Below are positions 15,443 to 15,910 of a stretch of DNA of 15,910 nt, piece after piece (the stretch's first letter is position 1; each line of letters begins with the position of its first letter). The notes below the pieces were generated by a model that saw only the letters and a program-made list of their open reading frames with translations, had not been told where the DNA came from and ran no database searches. This DNA comes from Flavobacteriia bacterium (GTDB lineage Bacteria; Bacteroidota; Bacteroidia; Flavobacteriales; Flavobacteriaceae), in the NCBI GenBank assembly GCA_011330545.1, contig DRQI01000142.1, positions 1 to 15,910 on the forward strand, in the 5' to 3' direction. Made by a program: the position numbers and the translations under genes.

Positions 15443-15456
15443 GCGGAATTGGTAGA

Positions 15457-15475
15457 CCTGCCTACCGCAGGCAGG
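15457..15475. repeat. Palindromic repeat inserted in the tRNA fragment, copy B (inverted)
   Basis: CCTGCCTACCGCAGGCAGG is the reverse complement of copy A with one base deleted. It interrupts the tRNA-Leu sequence near base 23-24; the exact edge is ambiguous by one C. Only 14 bases of tRNA sequence separate copies A and B. Confidence 0.85.
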
Positions 15476-15481
15476 CGCGCT

Positions 15482-15770
15482 TAAAGATTGAAATGTATTA
15501 CGTATATGCAATATCAAGTTTAGGACATAATTATATTTATGTAGGATTAACACAAGATATTGAAAAACGGATAAAAAGGCATAATGACGGTAGAGAAAGA
15601 ACTACGAAATTTTATAGGCCTTTTGAATTAATATATTCAGAGGTTTGTAATACTAGAATGGAAGCTAGAACACGAGAAAAGTATTGGAAATCTGGTATTG
15701 GTAAAGAGAAGTTGCGAAAAATTAGAGATTCTCTAAAATAGGCCTTGGTGGCGGAATTGGTAGACGCGCT
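15482..15770 (+). mobile_element. Candidate GIY-YIG cassette that restored tRNA-Leu
   Basis: Removing this interval would join the upstream 29-base fragment (without its two palindromes) to base 30 onward of the intact tRNA and recreate one complete tRNA-Leu gene. The interval consists of the GIY-YIG gene plus a second copy of the tRNA's first 29 bases. This is the layout left when an element enters a tRNA gene and supplies a replacement end. No integrase is present and the boundaries are inferred from the 29-base direct repeat only. Confidence 0.4.
15493..15741 (+). CDS. Small GIY-YIG nuclease-domain protein
   Basis: From the ATG at 15493 the protein has 82 residues and is a single GIY-YIG domain: MYYVYAISSLGHNYIYVGLT carries the YVY...YVG pair of the motif. 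RIKRHNDGRERTTKFYRPFEL follows with the catalytic-type Arg and the conserved HN...T.....P segment, then Glu in TRMEARTREKYWKSGIGKEKL. This matches the stand-alone UvrC-like GIY-YIG proteins common in Bacteroidota. The domain cleaves DNA or RNA in related proteins, but the target here is unknown. The frame is open upstream to 15391, but that part would translate the tRNA fragment and palindromes (GGIGR, LPAGRQ), so I reject the longer start. Its TAG stop ends at 15741, and the intact tRNA-Leu begins at 15742. Confidence 0.88.
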   Translation: MYYVYAISSLGHNYIYVGLTQDIEKRIKRHNDGRERTTKFYRPFELIYSEVCNTRMEARTREKYWKSGIGKEKLRKIRDSLK

Positions 15771-15825
15771 GGATTCAAAATCCAGTTCTGGCAACGGAGT
15801 GTGGGTTCGATTCCCACCCAAGGTA
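15742..15825 (+). tRNA. tRNA-Leu (anticodon CAA)
   Basis: This 84-nt class II tRNA has acceptor strands GCCTTGG (15742-15748) and CCAAGGT (15818-15824), with G1-U72 as a wobble pair and discriminator A at 15825. The D arm contains GAATTGGTAGAC. The anticodon stem is CTGGA/TCCAG with loop TTCAAAA and anticodon CAA at 15776-15778, reading UUG. The long variable arm is TCTG-GCAA-CGGA, and the T arm is GTGGG-TTCGATT-CCCAC. CCA is not encoded. Its first base directly follows the stop codon of the GIY-YIG gene, so it has no promoter of its own nearby and probably depends on the one at 15386. Confidence 0.97.
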
Positions 15826-15831
15826 CAAAAG

Positions 15832-15858
15832 CCTCAACAGTGATGTTGAGGTTTTTTT
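15832..15858 (+). terminator. Rho-independent terminator after tRNA-Leu
   Basis: CCTCAAC (15832-15838) pairs with GTTGAGG (15845-15851) around a 6-nt loop and is followed by seven T. It starts seven bases past the tRNA and ends this transcription unit. Confidence 0.9.
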
Positions 15859-15910
15859 ATAAAGAACTAATAAATATAAATACTAGACGTTATTGCTATG
15901 TTATTTACTA

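Larger units (their letters stand above)
15414..15481 (+). pseudogene. 5' fragment of tRNA-Leu interrupted by two palindromic repeats
   Basis: Three pieces, in order, equal the first 29 bases of the intact tRNA-Leu at 15742-15770: GCCTTGGTG (15414-15422), GCGGAATTGGTAGA (15443-15456) and CGCGCT (15476-15481). Between them lie 20-bp and 19-bp palindromic repeats. Homology ends within the 5' strand of the anticodon stem, and the next bases lead into the GIY-YIG gene. No anticodon, variable arm, T arm or 3' acceptor strand is present, so it cannot make a tRNA. It is best read as the remnant of a tRNA gene split by an insertion. Confidence 0.85.

Noticed and set aside
15391-15492. N-terminal extension of the GIY-YIG protein
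   Set aside because: It would translate the tRNA fragment and the palindromes (CLPAGRQG-type residues); the domain itself starts at 15493.
15612-15821. Reverse-strand open frame beginning MGGNRTHTPLPEL
   Set aside because: It is the antisense translation of tRNA-Leu and of the GIY-YIG gene, a common artefact at tRNA loci.
15898-15910. Possible start of another gene (ATG TTA TTT ACT)
   Set aside because: Four codons at the window edge cannot support a call.

Overview
The window reads as chromosome of a Bacteroidota bacterium, almost certainly of the family Flavobacteriaceae. The evidence is the low GC content, six matches to the family's promoter -7 box (TAnnTTTG), a type IX secretion (T9SS) sorting domain, a DUF4270 lipoprotein, and the gene block [YbhN-like]-panC / GT5-domain protein-DUF4270-glmS / pth-rplY-prs, which is familiar from flavobacterial genomes.

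Layout, left to right. (1) 1-1075: the 5' end of a leftward AraC-family regulator with a cupin sensor domain, divergent from a peroxiredoxin-like gene. (2) 1263-3961: a two-component system of a TPR sensor histidine kinase (HisKA_2 type) and a LytTR response regulator, joined by an ATGA overlap. (3) 3962-6513: a probable target locus of that system. It holds three direct repeats at exactly 21-bp spacing, a 75-residue stand-alone T9SS sorting domain with no signal peptide, an unrecognised secreted protein, and a secreted parallel beta-helix protein. The first and last of these genes share an identical 18-bp leader. (4) 6572-8421, leftward: a YbhN/LPG-synthase-like membrane protein and panC. (5) 8526-12824, rightward: a single-domain glycogen-synthase-like protein, a DUF4270 lipoprotein and glmS. 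(6) 12884-15266, leftward: pth, rplY (L25/Ctc) and prs, with a heptamer tandem repeat between glmS and pth. (7) 15386-15858: an unusual tRNA-Leu locus. A broken 5' half of tRNA-Leu carries two inserted palindromic repeats, is followed by a small GIY-YIG nuclease gene, and then by an intact tRNA-Leu(CAA) that starts at the base after the nuclease stop codon.

Sections 4-6 are housekeeping: cofactor A precursor synthesis, amino-sugar supply for peptidoglycan and LPS, PRPP supply, and translation. The parts worth attention are the two-component/secreted-protein locus and the tRNA-Leu/GIY-YIG arrangement. The latter looks like a cassette that entered a tRNA gene and restored the tRNA by carrying a copy of its 5' half.

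No CRISPR array, transposase, integrase or rRNA gene was seen, and no stretch over 300 bases lacks a gene. All similarity statements rest on motif recognition by eye; no database search was run.
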